Both the position numbers and the translations under genes were made by a program. Shown piece by piece: positions 1-9,492 of a stretch of DNA of 64,000 nucleotides (position 1 is the first letter of the stretch; every line of letters starts with the position of its first letter). This DNA is from CALVGQ01 sp031551965 (GTDB lineage Bacteria > Bacillota_I > Bacilli_A > Erysipelotrichales > Erysipelotrichaceae). Under the pieces are notes generated by a model. That model was not told where the DNA came from. It saw only the letters and a list, made by a program, of their open reading frames with translations, and made no database searches. The DNA lies in the NCBI GenBank assembly GCA_031551965.1, contig JAVBMW010000009.1:1-64000 (forward strand), in the 5' to 3' direction.

Positions 1-7
1 AGTGCGG

Positions 8-56
8 TTTCATATACCTAAATAAAGCCGAAAAGGCTTTATTTAGGTATATGAAA
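8..56. terminator. Long perfect hairpin, terminator-like
   Basis: Bases 8-29 and 35-56 are perfect reverse complements (22 bp) around a 5-base loop, with a GC-containing core (AAAGCC-gaaaa-GGCTTT). It lies just downstream of the stop of the leftward c-di-GMP gene. A short T-run (64-68) follows on the + strand, but neither arm runs straight into a long T-tract. It is probably a bidirectional terminator between that gene and whatever lies left of the window. The stem is unusually long for a simple terminator. Confidence 0.5.
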
Positions 57-60
57 TGAT

Positions 61-80
61 GTTTTTGACTGTTTTTGACT
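61..80. repeat. Two tandem copies of a 10-bp unit
   Basis: The unit gtttttgact occurs twice head to tail directly after the long hairpin. It is a short low-complexity duplication in the intergenic space with no visible coding role. Confidence 0.6.
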
Positions 81-122
81 TTAATTTTCGCTTTTTTCTT
101 CCCTTATGCATTTTTGTTCAAT

Positions 123-3100
123 TTAACTTGAAGAGTAAGGACTTGATTTTTCAACAAATTCTTCAAATTGAAGTAACTCTAAAGGTTTAGAAAAATAATA
201 ACCTTGAATACTATCACACTTATAATCTTCTAGTAATTGTAGTTCCTCAATAGTTTCTACACCTTCTGCAACTACATGATATTTCAATTTATGTGCTAAA
301 AGAATAATTGATTCAAGAATACTTCGATCATCTTCACTATGTTTCGCATCAGTAATAAATTGTCGATCAATCTTTAATATATCAATAGCGAGTTTGTTTA
401 AATAGCTAATTGAACTATAACCTGTACCAAAATCATCTAATGCAACTAAGACACCATGATGACGTAAATCATTTAAAACTTCATTAACACTTAAAAAATC
501 CGAAATTAAAATATTTTCTGTAAGTTCTACAACTAATGAATTCGGTTTGATTTTATATTCTGAAACTAAGCCTAATATTAATTCTTTAACATTTTTTTCT
601 ACAAATTGCTTTGGTGATAAGTTAAAAGAAATCTGTAGATCAAATCCTTTTGATTGCCACACTGCGAGCTGATTAACTACTTCTCTGATCACAAATTCAC
701 CAATCTGAATGATCAACCCATTTTCTTCAGCTAAAGATATAAAATCACCTGGATAAATGATTCCTAATTCAGGATGTCTCCAACGAATAAGTGCTTCAGC
801 ACCAATTACTTTTTTACTTATTGTATCGATCTGAGGTTGGTATACAAGAAAGAATTGATTCTCTTGAATCGCAACATTGAGTTCAAGTTCACTATGTATT
901 TTTCTTTTATATTCTTTAATTGATTGATCATTTAGAATACAATAATTGCTTGTAGAATTTTTCTTTGCAATTTGTAAGGCAACTTCAGTTTCGGTTAATA
1001 TTTTCATAATATCTGTATCGGTACTAAGCACAACTCCTAACTTTATATCTAACTTAGCATTACGATTTTGTAGTATTTTTGATGTTTTCAAAGCCAAATT
1101 TAATAAACCTATATATTCTAATAATTCTTCTTCATTTGTATTTACTTTCAAAATGAAGAAACGATCTCCGGATACACGTGCTTTTAAATCGCCAAATGGA
1201 TGTTTATTTATTCGAGTTGCAATTGATTTTAATAAATAATTTCCGAACTCATGACCATAAATATCATTGATTTCTTTAAAGCGGCTGATATCAACTAGAA
1301 TTGCCCCAACATTTTCAAAAAATTCATGTTGATCAAATTTTGCTTCATTGGATAAATATTGTAAATTATACAAACCAGTTAATGAATCTTTAAAGGCTAG
1401 TTCAGACAATTGCTGAGCATGTTGTTTAGATTCAGTGATATCAATCGAAACACCAAATACTGATTCATGATTGTCATCGACATACTTTCCTTTACCTAAA
1501 TACCAATGGATTTCTCCATTTTTAAATTTCACTGGATATTCCACACTAAAATTCGTTACGCCTGATTTAAATAAACTCATTTGTTCTTCTAAAATCATAT
1601 AATAATTATCAATAAAGATATCATTGATATCATAAACATTATTACTAATTTCTTCTCGAGTATAACCAATTATTCTATAAAAATTATCATCAAATATAAT
1701 CGAATCACTATTTAATTGTCGTTCCCAAGTATAACTGTTATAACCACTCAATGCCATTTCTAATCGTGCCTGATCCTTTTTGATATTATCTATTAATTTT
1801 ACTTGTTCCTTCTCCAATAGTCTTTGTTCAGTCACATCAAACCCAACCCCAACAAAACGAGTTGATTCTTTATCTATAAGTTTTGCATTTATAGATAAAT
1901 AAATGAGTTCATTTTTTGAATTTAACACACGGATTTCAAATGAATGATTATCTAAATTTTCATCCAAAATTTTGTTTAAAGAATCAGAAATATTTTGTAC
2001 ATCTTGAGGAATAATAATTTGAGCTACATTATCAAATGTTCCATCAAACATTTTGTCATCATATCCCAAAACTTTTTCTATTGATGAAGTAAAAACAAAT
2101 TTACGTTCATAAAAATTTGCAGTCCATGAAAATCCTTGGGCATTTTCTATCGCATAGTGATATTCTTCTTTTTGTCTTTTCAAATTTGATACAAGTATCT
2201 GTTGCATTTGATTATGACTTTCCAAATGAGTAATATCGATTACTGAACCACTTATCTTTTGATTATCTACTACCCCTCCATAAATCGAAAAAATATGTTT
2301 AATTCCTTTATTATCAATGACTGGATGTTCAATTTCAAAATATTTACGTTTTCCTGATTTTATTTCATCAAAAATAATATCAATTGAATCATGGTATTCT
2401 GTAGGAATAATTTTGCGGTAATCAACGAAAGTATTAAACTCTTCTTTTCGATAACCAATAGATAATTCCAATTCTTCACTAAATTCCATTTCACCTGTAA
2501 ATAAGTTAAGAATCCATGAAAATCCTTTTGCTGCTTTAGCAAGTTTTGTAATCTCATCTTCAATTTTTAACTCATCTAGTATTATATTTGCATTTTCTTC
2601 TACAGTCTTCAAATCTGTAATATCAATACAAACCATTACAATGGCATCTTGATTCTCCCACTCAATGATCGTATCAGTTACATTAAACCAACGTTTTGCT
2701 GCATTATTAAACAAAGTATGACGGATCATTTTTTTATCACAACTTAAATAATCATGCATACAAACATCACAAGGACCATTTAAATCTGGACGAAGGATTT
2801 CCCAACAAGTTTTTTCAGTGTAATTTTCATTTAAATTATAAAGATCTCTAATCTTCTTATTTGCATAAATAAGTTTTCGTGTACTTCGATCAACAACATA
2901 GACAATTTCATCAATACTGTCAATTAACATTTTTAATGACTCACTGGTAGATAAAAACTTATCTTCAACATTTTGACGAACTGCAATTTCATTAATAATA
3001 ATAGAAATATCACTAAAAATACGACGGTCCTCTTCTGACCAAACGCGCACGATTTCATTAGTAAAACCTACAACCCCGAATATTTCATCTTCTGCTCCAA

Positions 3101-4562
3101 TTGCAAATTGAACAAATGATTTTACGTTTGTTTCATGATATGCTTTTTCTTCTGTGTTTTGAAGTAGACTAATATCTTCAATGAAACGCACATCTCCAAT
3201 TTTACTCATATCTTTCCAATTGATTTTATCGACTGGGACAGTTTTATCTTTTATATCACTATACCCATTTATTTCACAGTTGTATTTCAATAGCATAAGA
3301 TCGCCTATTCTTTGATAATAATAAGCACGATTCATTCCAAATGTATCACATACTACTTGTAATAATTCATTCATGAGTAAGTCGCTATCACGGATATAGA
3401 AAAAAGCACGAATGATTTTAGCCATAATACGGTTATATGAAGTTGAAATTATTACATCATGATTTGAAGCTATGATTTTATCTTCATAATATGTAGGTAA
3501 GCTTGTATTTAATTCAAATTCCTTACTTAAGAAACGTACATTATTTTTATTGTTAGTTTTCGCTTGATAAAGTGCTTTATCAGAACGGGTTATCGTATCA
3601 ACGATTTCGTTGTCTTCGATTTCAGCAACACCACATGATATCGTTGTAGAAATGGATTTATTATCAACTTTTACCTCAGAAGAAGCAAAATCTAAAAGAA
3701 CATTATTCGCAAGCAAGATTGCTTCGTCCAAATCTTCAAGGTCCGCTACAACTAAAAATTCTTCACCACCCCAACGTGAAATAATTCCATTTTTAAATAC
3801 ATTTTTGAAACATTGTGAAGCAGCTACTAAAATCAAATCACCAATATCATGTCCGTAAGTATCATTTACTATTTTAAAATTATCAATATCAAACATAAAA
3901 ATGTATAAGTGTTTTTGTTTATGTTCTAAAGTTTCAACCAATGCTTTATTCATTGCTCGCCGATTCAATAGACCTGTCAGATCATCAGTGTTTGCAAGCT
4001 CACTTAATAAATTTTCTTTATATCTTTCAGCAGTAACATCAACTATCAAAGCCATGAAACTAAATTCGTTAATGCGATGAGTATAACGTTTTAAGAAAAC
4101 CATTTTATTATCGATTGTCTCAAACTCAAATTCTCTTTCACAATAAAATGTATTTCTTTCTTTGATCGAATTCAAATCTTCCTGAAATAAGTTCAAATCT
4201 TCTAATTTTTTACGATCTGAATCTTTTAGTTGATATTGATTTGCTATTAAATTACTTCCTTTACTATTTATTTTCTTTTTTTTCAAATTTCCCCAAAACA
4301 TATCAATATTTTTTTGAACCGAAATCATTCTCGTTATCTGAAAATCATATTTTGTAAATTTTCTAAGTTGAAAAGCTAAACCAAGTAATAATACAATTAG
4401 TATTATGATCAATCCAATCATTGTTGATGGTGTAATAATTGGTGTAACAGTATATTTATCATTTACTTCAGCACAGATAAAGTTAATAGAAAAAAGATAT
4501 AATATAAAAGTAAAAATTAAATTGAATTGAATGTCTTTAGACAAAAAGTTCTTTTTTTCCAT
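123..4562 (-). CDS. PAS/GAF sensor with two GGDEF domains and an EAL domain
   Basis: A 1479-residue protein that probably makes and/or degrades cyclic di-GMP. An N-terminal hydrophobic stretch (about 12-31) and a membrane helix (about 47-66) are followed by a PAS-like segment. Next come a first GGDEF domain (about 190-345) with intact GGEEF at 265-269, a GAF-like region (about 380-530) and four PAS domains (about 540-1050). The first PAS carries a cysteine-rich insert (C586, C598, C601, C608). The second GGDEF domain (about 1055-1205) has SGDRF at 1131-1135. The C-terminal EAL domain keeps EALIRW, the NLSPKQF region, ELTEN, LDDFGTGYSS and AEGVET. The first cyclase and the phosphodiesterase therefore look catalytic, while the second GGDEF is probably regulatory. 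Two cyclase domains in one chain are unusual. It is monocistronic, with an AT-rich 143-base upstream gap. The signal sensed is unknown. Confidence 0.9.
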   Translation of the reverse strand: MEKKNFLSKDIQFNLIFTFILYLFSINFICAEVNDKYTVTPIITPSTMIGLIIILIVLLLGLAFQLRKFTKYDFQITRMISVQKNIDMFWGNLKKKKINSKGSNLIANQYQLKDSDRKKLEDLNLFQEDLNSIKERNTFYCEREFEFETIDNKMVFLKRYTHRINEFSFMALIVDVTAERYKENLLSELANTDDLTGLLNRRAMNKALVETLEHKQKHLYIFMFDIDNFKIVNDTYGHDIGDLILVAASQCFKNVFKNGIISRWGGEEFLVVADLEDLDEAILLANNVLLDFASSEVKVDNKSISTTISCGVAEIEDNEIVDTITRSDKALYQAKTNNKNNVRFLSKEFELNTSLPTYYEDKIIASNHDVIISTSYNRIMAKIIRAFFYIRDSDLLMNELLQVVCDTFGMNRAYYYQRIGDLMLLKYNCEINGYSDIKDKTVPVDKINWKDMSKIGDVRFIEDISLLQNTEEKAYHETNVKSFVQFAIGAEDEIFGVVGFTNEIVRVWSEEDRRIFSDISIIINEIAVRQNVEDKFLSTSESLKMLIDSIDEIVYVVDRSTRKLIYANKKIRDLYNLNENYTEKTCWEILRPDLNGPCDVCMHDYLSCDKKMIRHTLFNNAAKRWFNVTDTIIEWENQDAIVMVCIDITDLKTVEENANIILDELKIEDEITKLAKAAKGFSWILNLFTGEMEFSEELELSIGYRKEEFNTFVDYRKIIPTEYHDSIDIIFDEIKSGKRKYFEIEHPVIDNKGIKHIFSIYGGVVDNQKISGSVIDITHLESHNQMQQILVSNLKRQKEEYHYAIENAQGFSWTANFYERKFVFTSSIEKVLGYDDKMFDGTFDNVAQIIIPQDVQNISDSLNKILDENLDNHSFEIRVLNSKNELIYLSINAKLIDKESTRFVGVGFDVTEQRLLEKEQVKLIDNIKKDQARLEMALSGYNSYTWERQLNSDSIIFDDNFYRIIGYTREEISNNVYDINDIFIDNYYMILEEQMSLFKSGVTNFSVEYPVKFKNGEIHWYLGKGKYVDDNHESVFGVSIDITESKQHAQQLSELAFKDSLTGLYNLQYLSNEAKFDQHEFFENVGAILVDISRFKEINDIYGHEFGNYLLKSIATRINKHPFGDLKARVSGDRFFILKVNTNEEELLEYIGLLNLALKTSKILQNRNAKLDIKLGVVLSTDTDIMKILTETEVALQIAKKNSTSNYCILNDQSIKEYKRKIHSELELNVAIQENQFFLVYQPQIDTISKKVIGAEALIRWRHPELGIIYPGDFISLAEENGLIIQIGEFVIREVVNQLAVWQSKGFDLQISFNLSPKQFVEKNVKELILGLVSEYKIKPNSLVVELTENILISDFLSVNEVLNDLRHHGVLVALDDFGTGYSSISYLNKLAIDILKIDRQFITDAKHSEDDRSILESIILLAHKLKYHVVAEGVETIEELQLLEDYKCDSIQGYYFSKPLELLQFEEFVEKSSPYSSS

Positions 4563-4705
4563 AATTATTCCTCAATATATAATTTATTTTATCATAAATT
4601 AGTTATATTTTTGTAATATTTTTTTAAAAAGAAATAAATACAATTCAAATTATGTAAAAATTAATTGATTTAAAATCGTTATATTATTAATTAATTCTAT
4701 ATTAT

Positions 4706-5575
4706 TTAAAACAAAGAGAGTTGATCCAAACTCTTCTTTTCTTCAAAACGTCCTATGAAATTGAATGCTTGATCAATTTGATAAATAATTCCATAACTAC
4801 TACAAGTCTCTCGATAAATTTTCATTAAATTTTTATAGTTATCTACTCCAATATTGTAATTATTCCCAAATCGTTTTTGATATTTTTGTTTTAAACCTGG
4901 AAAAAGTTCATCAAGTTTTTCATAATAATACTCACGATTTCCCTCTCTTAAAGTCATACCCATACCAAAACAAACAATTGCTTTCACTTTTGCTTCAATA
5001 CAATAGTTTAAAATACCTCGTAAGTTTTCTTCACTATCATTAATATAAGGTAAAATAGGCCCCAACCAAACCACAGTTGGAATACCAACATCTCGAAATG
5101 CTTTTAAAGCTTCAACTCTTTCTTTAGTAGTAGAAACATTAGGTTCAATTTTTTTACAAAGTTCTTCATCAAAAGTTGTAAGTGTCATTTGGATAACAAC
5201 TCTTGATTTGTCATTGATTCTTTTATAAATTTCCATATCTTCCAAGATACGTGAAGATTTTGTGAGTGGAGCAACTCCAAAACCATATTTTTCAATCACT
5301 TCTAATGATTTACGGGTCATTCTTAAATTAGATTCCAAATGAATGTAAGGATCACACATTGACCCAGTCACAATCATTGCTTTTTTACGTTTTTTTCTTA
5401 AACTCTCTTCTAGCAAATCAATAGCATTTGATTTTACCTCAATATCTTCAAAATCATGATCATAACTATAACATTTACTTCTAGAGTCACAATAAATACA
5501 TCCATGACTACATCCTCTATATATATTCATTCCATTTTTGTTTGAAAGGATTCCCTTAACTTCTTTATAATGCAT
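4706..5575 (-). CDS. SPL-family radical SAM protein
   Basis: A radical SAM protein of the SplB-like family (COG1533 type), about 289 residues. The cluster motif CxxxCxxC reads CSHGCIYC near residue 25, preceded by the family's N-terminal NIYRG. A further SMCDPY segment and conserved WLGPILP-like strands follow. The start is taken at the ATG at 5575 because GGAGG lies 8 bases upstream. A further ATG 15 bases upstream has that GGAGG inside its own coding sequence. True spore photoproduct lyases are longer, so DNA repair is only one possibility. The host carries spore genes nearby, but this one is monocistronic. The family assignment is firm, the substrate unknown. Confidence 0.85.
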   Translation of the reverse strand: MHYKEVKGILSNKNGMNIYRGCSHGCIYCDSRSKCYSYDHDFEDIEVKSNAIDLLEESLRKKRKKAMIVTGSMCDPYIHLESNLRMTRKSLEVIEKYGFGVAPLTKSSRILEDMEIYKRINDKSRVVIQMTLTTFDEELCKKIEPNVSTTKERVEALKAFRDVGIPTVVWLGPILPYINDSEENLRGILNYCIEAKVKAIVCFGMGMTLREGNREYYYEKLDELFPGLKQKYQKRFGNNYNIGVDNYKNLMKIYRETCSSYGIIYQIDQAFNFIGRFEEKKSLDQLSLF

Positions 5576-5625
5576 AATATGTTCCTCCAACTATTATTGT
5601 AATCAAAACTTGAATAGTTTTCAAT

Positions 5626-5656
5626 CTAAAAAGACAATAGAATGTTCTATTGTCTT
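5626..5656 (-). terminator. Intrinsic terminator of the padR-DUF4097 operon
   Basis: AAGACAATAGAA (5631-5642) and TTCTATTGTCTT (5645-5656) are perfect inverted repeats. Read leftward the stem runs into TTTTT. It lies 8 bases past the stop of the DUF4097 gene. Confidence 0.85.
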
Positions 5657-5663
5657 AATTTAA

Positions 5664-6746
5664 TCAATCTTTGATTGTAATGTCTCCGCTAACTGTACGG
5701 CAATTCATTTTACAACTTTCATCTTTATAAGATAAATGTTTATGGTTGTAATGATATCCATCTCGTAATTTAAGATTTACATCACCTGATACAGTTTTAC
5801 AATCGCCGCTAATTCCAGTAATATCTCTTACAAAAACATCAATATCACCACTAATACTGCTTAAATTGAGCATATCAGTAATTCCACAGTCAACTTCAAT
5901 ATTTCCACTTTTTGATGCAGCTTGAATTGCGCTGACCTTTCCCTTGAATTGGCAATCTCCGCTGATACTATCAAGATCACATCTTTTAACTAAAGAACAT
6001 TCAATTTCAACATTACCACTTTTTGATTTTGCAATTATTTCATCTGCAAGTTTACATTCAAATTCAACATCTCCACTAACACTACTTAAATATACACGAT
6101 TGAAATTTGATCCACTCACATCAATATCTCCAGAACTACTTGAAGCTTTTAAATTTCCTGCTCCATCTACTATTTCAACATCTCCTGAAGCACTTTTACA
6201 TTCTAGATTCTGACAATCTATTTGATGAACTTCAATATTTCCGCTAAAAGAATGATAGCTTCCCTCAATTAATGAAGGAACATAAACATCAAGTACTAGT
6301 CGGCCAAAATCAAAATTGAATAAACGTTTTTCTTTTTGAATGACTTCTAAAACCAATTCATCACCATGAACGTTTTCGTTTACATAATAGTTGTGGATAT
6401 TTGCATTAGAATTTGTGTCATAAAAATCATAATTAATATTTTCATCATTTGATCTTCTAACATTTATATCAGCAGATAATCCACTAACTTTAATACGATT
6501 TATTGTACCATTTGGAATAGGTTTAATTGTCTCTTCTTTAATAGATGGTTGATCAACAGTTAATTTTAACTCTTCTGCTAATAATCGAACATCACCTAAT
6601 GTTTCTGCAATTTCTTCTTCTGATCTACCCATCATAATTCCTTGATCAAAATGTTGTTCAAAATCACGCAATAATTCATTTTTATTATTTTCTTCTAAAT
6701 CATTCAACAACAAACTTAGTTGATTTAAATATTCTCTTTTGTTCAT
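5664..6746 (-). CDS. HAAS-domain protein with DUF4097 beta-helix
   Basis: 360 residues. The first 60 or so (MNKREYLNQL...EEEIAETLGD) are the HAAS/DUF1700 helical domain usually paired with PadR regulators. From about residue 85 on the chain is a DUF4097-type repeat, with SGD/SGN recurring roughly every 20 residues at least ten times, as expected of a right-handed beta-helix or stacked sheet. No membrane helix is visible, which differs from many HAAS proteins that carry one, so it is probably cytosolic. The start has a good ribosome site (AAAGGAG). It overlaps the padR 3' end by 47 bases, so the two are translationally coupled and likely co-regulated. The role is unknown, perhaps a binding partner or effector of the PadR regulator. 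Confidence 0.85.
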   Translation of the reverse strand: MNKREYLNQLSLLLNDLEENNKNELLRDFEQHFDQGIMMGRSEEEIAETLGDVRLLAEELKLTVDQPSIKEETIKPIPNGTINRIKVSGLSADINVRRSNDENINYDFYDTNSNANIHNYYVNENVHGDELVLEVIQKEKRLFNFDFGRLVLDVYVPSLIEGSYHSFSGNIEVHQIDCQNLECKSASGDVEIVDGAGNLKASSSSGDIDVSGSNFNRVYLSSVSGDVEFECKLADEIIAKSKSGNVEIECSLVKRCDLDSISGDCQFKGKVSAIQAASKSGNIEVDCGITDMLNLSSISGDIDVFVRDITGISGDCKTVSGDVNLKLRDGYHYNHKHLSYKDESCKMNCRTVSGDITIKD

Positions 6747-7062
6747 CTTCTTTTTCTCCTTTTATTAAGTCATTTACTTGCATTACAAATTCATTCCACT
6801 CTTCATACAACTCACGATAATACTGAAATCCCTTTTCACTTAAATGATAATATTTACGTGCAGGACCCCCTTCGGATTCAACTAAATATGTATCAAAGTA
6901 GCCTTCATCTTTTAATCTTTTAAGTATCAAATAAAGAGTTCCCGTAGCTATTGTCATCTTCTTTGATATCGTTTCAGTCAATTCATAACCATACATATCT
7001 TCTTTACTTAAGAGTGCTAAAACACATAATTCCAGTACTCCTTTTTTAAATTGAGCATTCAT
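6700..7062 (-). CDS. PadR-family transcriptional regulator
   Basis: 120 residues with the PadR winged helix: LELCVLALLSKEDMYGYELTETI, then GTLYLILKRLKDEGYFDTY and the wing RKYYHLSEKGFQYY, followed by a short dimerisation helix. It is first in an operon with the HAAS/DUF4097 gene, which is the classical pairing. A GGAGG ribosome site precedes the ATG. An inverted repeat over the -35 box of its own promoter (7093-7117) suggests autorepression. The inducer is unknown; PadR proteins often respond to phenolics, antibiotics or membrane stress. Confidence 0.93.
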   Translation of the reverse strand: MNAQFKKGVLELCVLALLSKEDMYGYELTETISKKMTIATGTLYLILKRLKDEGYFDTYLVESEGGPARKYYHLSEKGFQYYRELYEEWNEFVMQVNDLIKGEKEDEQKRIFKSTKFVVE

Positions 7063-7081
7063 TAATTTTCCTCCTGTCTAT

Positions 7082-7117
7082 AATATATCACTTACTATTC
7101 TATATTGCAATATAGTA
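7082..7117 (-). promoter_or_regulatory. padR promoter with overlapping PadR operator
   Basis: On the - strand a -35 box TTGCAA (7105-7110) is separated by exactly 17 bases from a -10 box TATATT (7082-7087). A 16-bp perfect palindrome CTATATTGCAATATAG (7100-7115) covers the -35, and an outer pair TACTAT/ATAGTA (7093-7098 and 7112-7117) resembles PadR half-sites. The layout predicts autorepression. The promoter is read directly from the sequence; binding by PadR is inferred. Confidence 0.7.
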
Positions 7118-7130
7118 TTTAATAAAATAT

Positions 7131-7159
7131 ATAAAAAAGAAGTCAAACTACAACTTCTT
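7131..7159 (-). terminator. Weak terminator after yjjW
   Basis: AAGAAGT (7137-7143) and ACTTCTT (7153-7159) form a 7-bp stem that takes in the yjjW stop codon. Read leftward it runs into TTTTTT. The stem is short and AT-rich, so termination may be leaky into padR. Confidence 0.5.
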
Positions 7160-7991
7160 AAGTAATATTTACATTGTTTGTATATTTTAATGCTATTTTT
7201 TCAATTAATTTAGCTTCATTATCCGATAATGTTTGATTACCACAAAATGTTTTACCAAGCTCAGTTACACCATAAGGACGATACTTTATCAGTTTATATC
7301 GACTGCGATGATTTAAAATCTTGGATACTTCTGAAACGGTTACCCTATTTTGATCTAAGTGATTTGGCAATAAAACAGTTCGAACTTCTTCTAATTTATT
7401 TTGTTCAAGCAACCAATGTAAATTTTTAAGTACTATGTGATTATCTTGTTGAGTAAGTTGTTGATGAAAATCTCTATCAAATGCCTTTACATCCAACATT
7501 ACTCCATCACAAACTGACATTAGTTCTGGATAATTACTGAAGTCATAATACCCGTTCGAATCAATCAAGCAAGTTAAATTTAATTTTTTAACTTCTTTAA
7601 ATAGTTCTAACATAAAATCAGCATGATTCATACATTCTCCACCACTGCAAGTGATGCCTCGAATAAATGGTTCAACTTTTTTTATCTCAACTAAACAATC
7701 TTCTACGCTCATTTGTTTAGTTTTAGGACTAGAAAAATGAGGACAAACCTTAATACATGTATCGCATTCAACACACTTGGAAGGATTCCAAATCACTTTA
7801 CTATTTTCTATACTTAAAGCTTTGGCAGGACATTGTTCAACACAAACGCCACAATGAACACACATATTGATTGTTTCTGGATTATGACAATAAGCACAAT
7901 GAAAAGGACAGGATTGGAAAAAGATACTTAATCTATTTCCAGGCCCGTCAACATTTGAAAATTGAATGATTCGATTAATTGTCGCTTTCAT
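7158..7991 (-). CDS. yjjW: YjjW-family glycyl-radical enzyme activase
   Basis: 277 residues. A radical SAM activating enzyme expected to install the glycyl radical on the adjacent YjjI. The SAM-cluster motif CxxxCxxC reads CPFHCAYC near residue 29. It is followed by an inserted ferredoxin-like double cluster (CVHCGVCVEQCP and CVECDTCIKVCP), as in pyruvate formate-lyase-type activases that carry extra 4Fe-4S centres. Later motifs ITCSGGE and DSNGY belong to the radical SAM core. The start overlaps the yjjI 3' end by 17 bases, so activase and target are made together. The pair is oxygen-sensitive and fits anaerobic metabolism. Confidence 0.92.
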   Translation of the reverse strand: MKATINRIIQFSNVDGPGNRLSIFFQSCPFHCAYCHNPETINMCVHCGVCVEQCPAKALSIENSKVIWNPSKCVECDTCIKVCPHFSSPKTKQMSVEDCLVEIKKVEPFIRGITCSGGECMNHADFMLELFKEVKKLNLTCLIDSNGYYDFSNYPELMSVCDGVMLDVKAFDRDFHQQLTQQDNHIVLKNLHWLLEQNKLEEVRTVLLPNHLDQNRVTVSEVSKILNHRSRYKLIKYRPYGVTELGKTFCGNQTLSDNEAKLIEKIALKYTNNVNIT

Positions 7992-9492
7992 TAGTTTCTA
8001 CTCTTCGGTCAAGAGCATTACTGAAATCTCGAGCTCCTTTACCGAAAATACTAACATTATTTAAAGATTGTCCATTTGCATCTAATTTTGCAAGTTCACT
8101 CTTTTTCACAAGATATCCCGTAACTCGAACTACATCATTGTTGGCAAGATATCCACTGAAATAACGCATACCATTTCCCAATGCACCTTTGATGATATCT
8201 AATAATGCAGCAGGCGTTTTTTCCCACGTTTCTTCAAATTTGAAAATATCACCAATTCCAGTTGGGAAGTATTTATGAGTCATTTGAGAATGTAAAATAT
8301 GTTTAAATAATTCAGGTTCAGAACCAATTGGAACACGTGCTCCTGGTGAGTCTTCTCTACCATCACTATCAATTCCAACTTGAGCATGAAGTCGATATTT
8401 ATGATCAAATGCATCACAATAAGGTGCATCATGAGCAGCAACCAATTCTTCTAATCGTTGTAATATTCTAACACCTAATTCATTAGCTTGTTCATTATTT
8501 CCATATCCTAAAGATGGATTCGTAATTCCCATTAAATGATTGACACATTCTGCAAGTCCAACCATTCCAAACATACCTGTAAAGTTTTCAAGCTTTACAA
8601 AACCTTCTTTAACTAAAAAGTTTGATTTGAAGAAACTTGATTCTTCAACGATAAAACGAACACGTTGATCCATGAAAGCAGTCATTAAATCAACATAATA
8701 TGGTAATGTATTATTCAAGAAATCTTCAACGCCTGCAGATTTGCAAGCAGCTTCAAACATTCTAATGCGAGGTAATGTAAATCCTCCACCAGCCATTTTC
8801 AAGCCATTGTAGCAGCTTGCAACAGCATAATCAGATCCCCATTCTTGAGCAAACATTTTATGATTAGCAAATGATGGTTTCGCAACTTTAAGTAAACTTT
8901 GAACACACAACAAAGCGAATTCATCACTTGTAAGCTCTGGATCATATTTAAGAGAAATATTTGGCATCGCCAATTGCATTTCTACGCTCAATTCAAGAAT
9001 GATTCTTCCAGTTACTGAATCTTTTGGTCCAAGATCTGCATGAACAAAACTATCTGTTAGTGTACGATCAATATTCAATAAAAATAAACGCAAACATTTT
9101 TTAGCTTCTGCTCGATCCATTTTTAATACAAAAGGTTCTAACAAATCATCGAATCCACCTAAAAACACAGGAAAACTAGTAATTGAAGGTACGTGACGAT
9201 ACATGATCAATAGGCTATTACAAGCTTCCCATAAATCTTGAGGTGCACTTAATCCTAAAAAATCACTACCTTTGTCCATCAAAATCTGATAATCAGGAAT
9301 AATATAACGTGGACGATATGGGGCATTTCCCTCTCCAAGGTCACACAATACACGATCTATATCTCTTGCCTCAATAAATCGTGGATCCCATTGAAGAGTA
9401 TGATCAGTACTTTCAGCTAAACGAGCAAGTGCTAAAAGTTGTTGAGAATAAGTTAATGTTGGATCACAGATGATTTTTGTAACATCACTCAT
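7975..9492 (-). CDS. yjjI: YjjI-family glycyl-radical enzyme
   Basis: About 505 residues. Family members carry a glycyl radical and an active-site cysteine, but their substrate is not established. The C-terminal radical motif RVTGY is present (glycine about residue 459), and a candidate catalytic cysteine sits in ASCYNG (about 227). The ATG at 9492 gives MSDVTKI and overlaps the ftsK end by eight bases (ATGAGTGA). A longer reading to 9552 would lie wholly inside ftsK and is rejected. It is paired with its activase YjjW. It is too short and too divergent to be pyruvate formate-lyase or the anaerobic ribonucleotide reductase. It is likely translationally coupled to ftsK, an odd partner for a metabolic enzyme. 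Confidence 0.9.
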   Translation of the reverse strand: MSDVTKIICDPTLTYSQQLLALARLAESTDHTLQWDPRFIEARDIDRVLCDLGEGNAPYRPRYIIPDYQILMDKGSDFLGLSAPQDLWEACNSLLIMYRHVPSITSFPVFLGGFDDLLEPFVLKMDRAEAKKCLRLFLLNIDRTLTDSFVHADLGPKDSVTGRIILELSVEMQLAMPNISLKYDPELTSDEFALLCVQSLLKVAKPSFANHKMFAQEWGSDYAVASCYNGLKMAGGGFTLPRIRMFEAACKSAGVEDFLNNTLPYYVDLMTAFMDQRVRFIVEESSFFKSNFLVKEGFVKLENFTGMFGMVGLAECVNHLMGITNPSLGYGNNEQANELGVRILQRLEELVAAHDAPYCDAFDHKYRLHAQVGIDSDGREDSPGARVPIGSEPELFKHILHSQMTHKYFPTGIGDIFKFEETWEKTPAALLDIIKGALGNGMRYFSGYLANNDVVRVTGYLVKKSELAKLDANGQSLNNVSIFGKGARDFSNALDRRVETNESDN

